Shown in pieces: positions 62,728 to 64,000 of a stretch of DNA of 64,000 bases. The notes under the pieces are model-generated. The model worked only from the letters and a program-made list of their open reading frames with translations. It was not told the origin of the DNA and made no database searches. Position 1 is the stretch's first letter. The number at the start of each line of letters is the position of its first letter. Origin of the DNA: Clostridia bacterium (GTDB lineage: Bacteria > Bacillota > Clostridia > CAKSNL01 > HGM11501); assembly GCA_017411325.1 (NCBI GenBank), contig JAFQQJ010000016.1, positions 27,556 to 91,555 of the forward strand, given 5' to 3'. Made by a program: the position numbers and the translations under genes.

Positions 62728-62791
62728 TGGCGGAGACGGAGAAATTTGAACCATCGTGCTCGTAAGTGGAAAAGCATTTCGAGCTGTTAGA
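62728..62791 (-). pseudogene. Degraded 3' half of a tRNA-Ser (probable attachment-site scar)
   Basis: Read on the minus strand, the segment has an anticodon loop CTCGAAA (Ser, CGA), a variable-arm-like CCACTTACGAGCACG, a T arm with GGTTCAAAT and the acceptor end GTCTCCGCCA. The matching 5' half, expected to begin GGAGACG, is absent upstream on that strand, and the T stem is imperfect, so it cannot be a working tRNA. tRNA segments from anticodon loop to 3' end are the usual core of att sites used by tyrosine integrases. Confidence 0.65.
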
Positions 62792-62802
62792 CAGTGTTTT
62801 TA

Positions 62803-62842
62803 GTTAGCGTAAATTAGCGGAAGTTAAAGGAACTTAAAAAGC
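62803..62842 (+). repeat. Four imperfect 10-bp tandem repeats next to the tRNA scar
   Basis: GTTAGCGTAA, ATTAGCGGAA, GTTAAAGGAA and CTTAAAAAGC stand head to tail. Arrays like this occur beside attachment sites as integrase arm-binding sites. Confidence 0.55.
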
Positions 62843-62862
62843 GATAAAAACCGCATAAAATC

Positions 62863-62896
62863 AAGGCTTTGAGGGGTTAAAATCCTTCAAAGCCTT
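62863..62896. terminator. Hairpin in the attachment region
   Basis: AAGGCTTTGA (62863-62872) pairs with TCAAAGCCTT (62887-62896) with extra GG/CC pairs. It resembles a terminator with weak T tracts. No gene ends next to it. Confidence 0.5.
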
Positions 62897-62950
62897 TGCT
62901 GTTCTCGCAAATTTCGTATTGCCACTTTTAGATAGCTTTTTTGGGTTTTC

Positions 62951-62981
62951 GCTAGAAAAGTGCTAGAAAAATGTTAGATAA
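62951..62981 (+). repeat. Three 11-bp-spaced direct repeats
   Basis: GCTAGAAAA (62951), GCTAGAAAA (62962) and GTTAGATAA (62973), one helical turn apart. Candidate protein-binding array, possibly for an integrase that is not in the window. Confidence 0.55.
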
Positions 62982-63063
62982 AAATATGAAAGGATAAAAC
63001 AGTTTGACAGAATAACTATACCTTAAAACGAAACAATAAATAAGGGTAAATTTTCTTAATATA

Positions 63064-63092
63064 TTGACATTTCCCTTAATATGTGGTAATAT
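63064..63092 (+). promoter_or_regulatory. Promoter of the Fic gene
   Basis: TTGACA at 63064-63069, a 17-bp spacer and TAATAT at 63087-63092. Confidence 0.75.
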
Positions 63093-63102
63093 TTAAGGGA
63101 AA
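63070..63102. promoter_or_regulatory. Inverted repeat over the fic promoter (operator candidate)
   Basis: TTTCCCTTAA (63070-63079) and TTAAGGGAAA (63093-63102) are perfect 10-bp arms that bracket the -10 box. A third similar half (TAAGGGTAAA) starts near 63041, and TTAAGGG recurs just before the start codon. Confidence 0.65.
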
Positions 63103-63119
63103 GAAAGGAGATTAAGGGC

Positions 63120-64000
63120 ATGAGAGTATTTAATTATTCGATAATAAAAGAACATAAATGGGATTCTGAACTTCTCGGTCTTGTTGCTGCAATATATAAA
63201 GAAGTCGGCAAGCAGGACCTTTATCTGAAAAGACGCCCCGAAGAGCTTGAAAAACTTGTGGAAATCGCAAAGGTACAAAGCACAGAGTCTTCCAATGCAA
63301 TCGAAGGTATCGTTACAACAAATACACGTATTAAACAGCTTGTAGAAGAAAAGACCTCTCCCCGAAATCGTGATGAACAAGAAATTGCGGGATACAGAGA
63401 TGCTCTTAATATCATCCACGAGAATTTTGATGCGATTCCAATTTCCAAAAACTATATCTTACAACTTCATAAAATAATGTACAGTCATATGAATAACCCC
63501 ATGGCTGGCAGAACAAAGAGTGTGCAAAATTATATAAGCACAACTTACCCTGACGGACATTCAGAGGTTTTATTTACTCCGCTTGCACCATTTGAAACGG
63601 AAGAAGCGCTTGATAAAATTTGCGAGGAATATAATAAAGTTATCGGCAATCTTGAACTTGAACCATTGATTGCAATTCCCACATTCATTCACGATTTTCT
63701 CTGCATTCATCCTTTTAATGATGGTAATGGAAGAATGTCAAGACTGCTTACCACATTGTTACTCTACAGAAGCGGATTTTATGTTGGTAAATACATCTCG
63801 CTTGAAGCTAAAATTGCAAAGAGCAAAGATTTATACTACGATTCCCTTAACAAATCTCAGGATGGTTGGCATGAAGGTTTAGAGGATGCAACACCGTTTA
63901 TAAAATATATCCTTGGTACTATCCTTGCTGCATATAAAGACTTTGAAGACAGATTTTCCATCGTAGAAGAAAAACTTCCTGCAATCGAAATGGTAAGAAA
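63120..64000 (+). CDS. Fic-family protein (AMPylator type), 3' end beyond window
   Basis: The frame runs from ATG 63120 past the right edge, 293 codons so far. The Fic active site is complete: HPFNDGNGRMSR near 199-210, with catalytic His and the phosphate-binding loop. The N-terminal inhibitory helix is also present as STESSNAIEG near 54-63, the S/TxxxE(G/N) form of class II Fic proteins that holds the enzyme inactive until released. It moves AMP, or another nucleotide, from NTP to a target hydroxyl. Homologues often end in a winged helix, which would lie outside the window. AAGGAG stands 9 nt before the ATG. Confidence 0.9.
   Translation, partial: MRVFNYSIIKEHKWDSELLGLVAAIYKEVGKQDLYLKRRPEELEKLVEIAKVQSTESSNAIEGIVTTNTRIKQLVEEKTSPRNRDEQEIAGYRDALNIIHENFDAIPISKNYILQLHKIMYSHMNNPMAGRTKSVQNYISTTYPDGHSEVLFTPLAPFETEEALDKICEEYNKVIGNLELEPLIAIPTFIHDFLCIHPFNDGNGRMSRLLTTLLLYRSGFYVGKYISLEAKIAKSKDLYYDSLNKSQDGWHEGLEDATPFIKYILGTILAAYKDFEDRFSIVEEKLPAIEMVR

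Larger units (their letters stand above)
62727..63063. other. Non-coding attachment-like region between the repeat protein and fic
   Basis: No gene is found in about 340 bp. It holds the tRNA-Ser remnant, two direct-repeat arrays and one hairpin. The remainder (about 62985-63063) is AT-rich without visible structure apart from a TTAAGGG-like half site at 63041. Confidence 0.7.

Noticed and set aside
62728..62791. Functional tRNA-Ser gene
   Set aside because: The 5' half and D arm are missing on the minus strand and the T stem is mismatched.
1..64000. CRISPR arrays, rRNA operons, insertion sequences, prophage structural genes
   Set aside because: I looked for regular 20-40-bp repeats with spacers, rRNA-like sequence, transposase motifs with terminal inverted repeats, and phage head or tail genes, and saw none.

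Overview
The window looks like chromosome from an anaerobic, Gram-positive-type Clostridia (Bacillota), probably gut or rumen associated. The evidence is gene content: pyruvate formate-lyase, S-layer-homology proteins, stalk-domain envelope proteins, a DUF5711/CvpA pair, a group II ECF transporter module, a Clostridia-style his operon headed by a YerC/HisR regulator and hisZ, and THF and ZTP riboswitches. The genus cannot be read from the sequence. Most promoters found are textbook sigma-A type with 17-bp spacers, and many gene pairs are closed by hairpin terminators.

Layout. 1-2.4 kb: a pectin-lyase-fold glycosidase (cut by the left edge) divergent from an EEP-family hydrolase, then a zinc-ribbon membrane protein. 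2.4-5.3 kb: TrkH/TrkA potassium uptake on the minus strand. 5.4-14.0 kb: regulator plus a complete histidine operon (hisZGDCBHAF-IE-hisJ). 14.0-19.4 kb: a secreted GH26-like protein, a PHP-family hydrolase, a sodium symporter and AzlCD. 19.4-25.9 kb: a 1964-residue secreted RHS/YD-repeat protein with an embedded beta-propeller and an AT-rich C-terminal toxin-like tip, followed by a candidate immunity gene. 26-32.8 kb: two membrane proteins, then a tight run of SDR, M20 peptidase, CapA-like protein, (alpha/alpha)6 glycosidase and M14 carboxypeptidase. 32.8-37.8 kb (minus): pflA-pflB behind a ZTP riboswitch, a methyltransferase and a pseudouridine synthase. 38.1-47.6 kb: ECF ATPases and EcfT, truA, DUF5711, cvpA, a beta-lactamase-fold protein, folT under a THF riboswitch, a small conserved protein and nicotinate phosphoribosyltransferase. 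47.7-58 kb: a MacAB-like exporter with an SLH protein, DUF4363/DUF421, a cell-wall amidase and a second SLH protein. 58-62.7 kb: a cation/proton antiporter, a TIM-barrel isomerase-like protein, an isochorismatase-family hydrolase, and a TetR-controlled envelope module ending in a 73-residue hendecad-repeat protein. 62.7-64 kb: a degraded 3' half of a tRNA-Ser, arrays of short direct repeats and a Fic gene cut by the right edge, which together look like the edge of an integrated element.

How the parts connect. The his operon releases AICAR (ZMP) at the HisHF step. ZMP/ZTP accumulates when 10-formyl-THF is scarce. The pfl operon, which makes formate, is preceded by an RNA matching the ZTP aptamer, and folT, the folate transporter S component, is preceded by a THF aptamer. 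FolT probably uses the EcfA1/EcfA2/EcfT module encoded 5 kb upstream. The window therefore holds two RNA sensors of one-carbon status. The least explained loci are the RHS tip and its neighbour, the TetR/hendecad-repeat module, the 27-33 kb hydrolase run and the tRNA scar.
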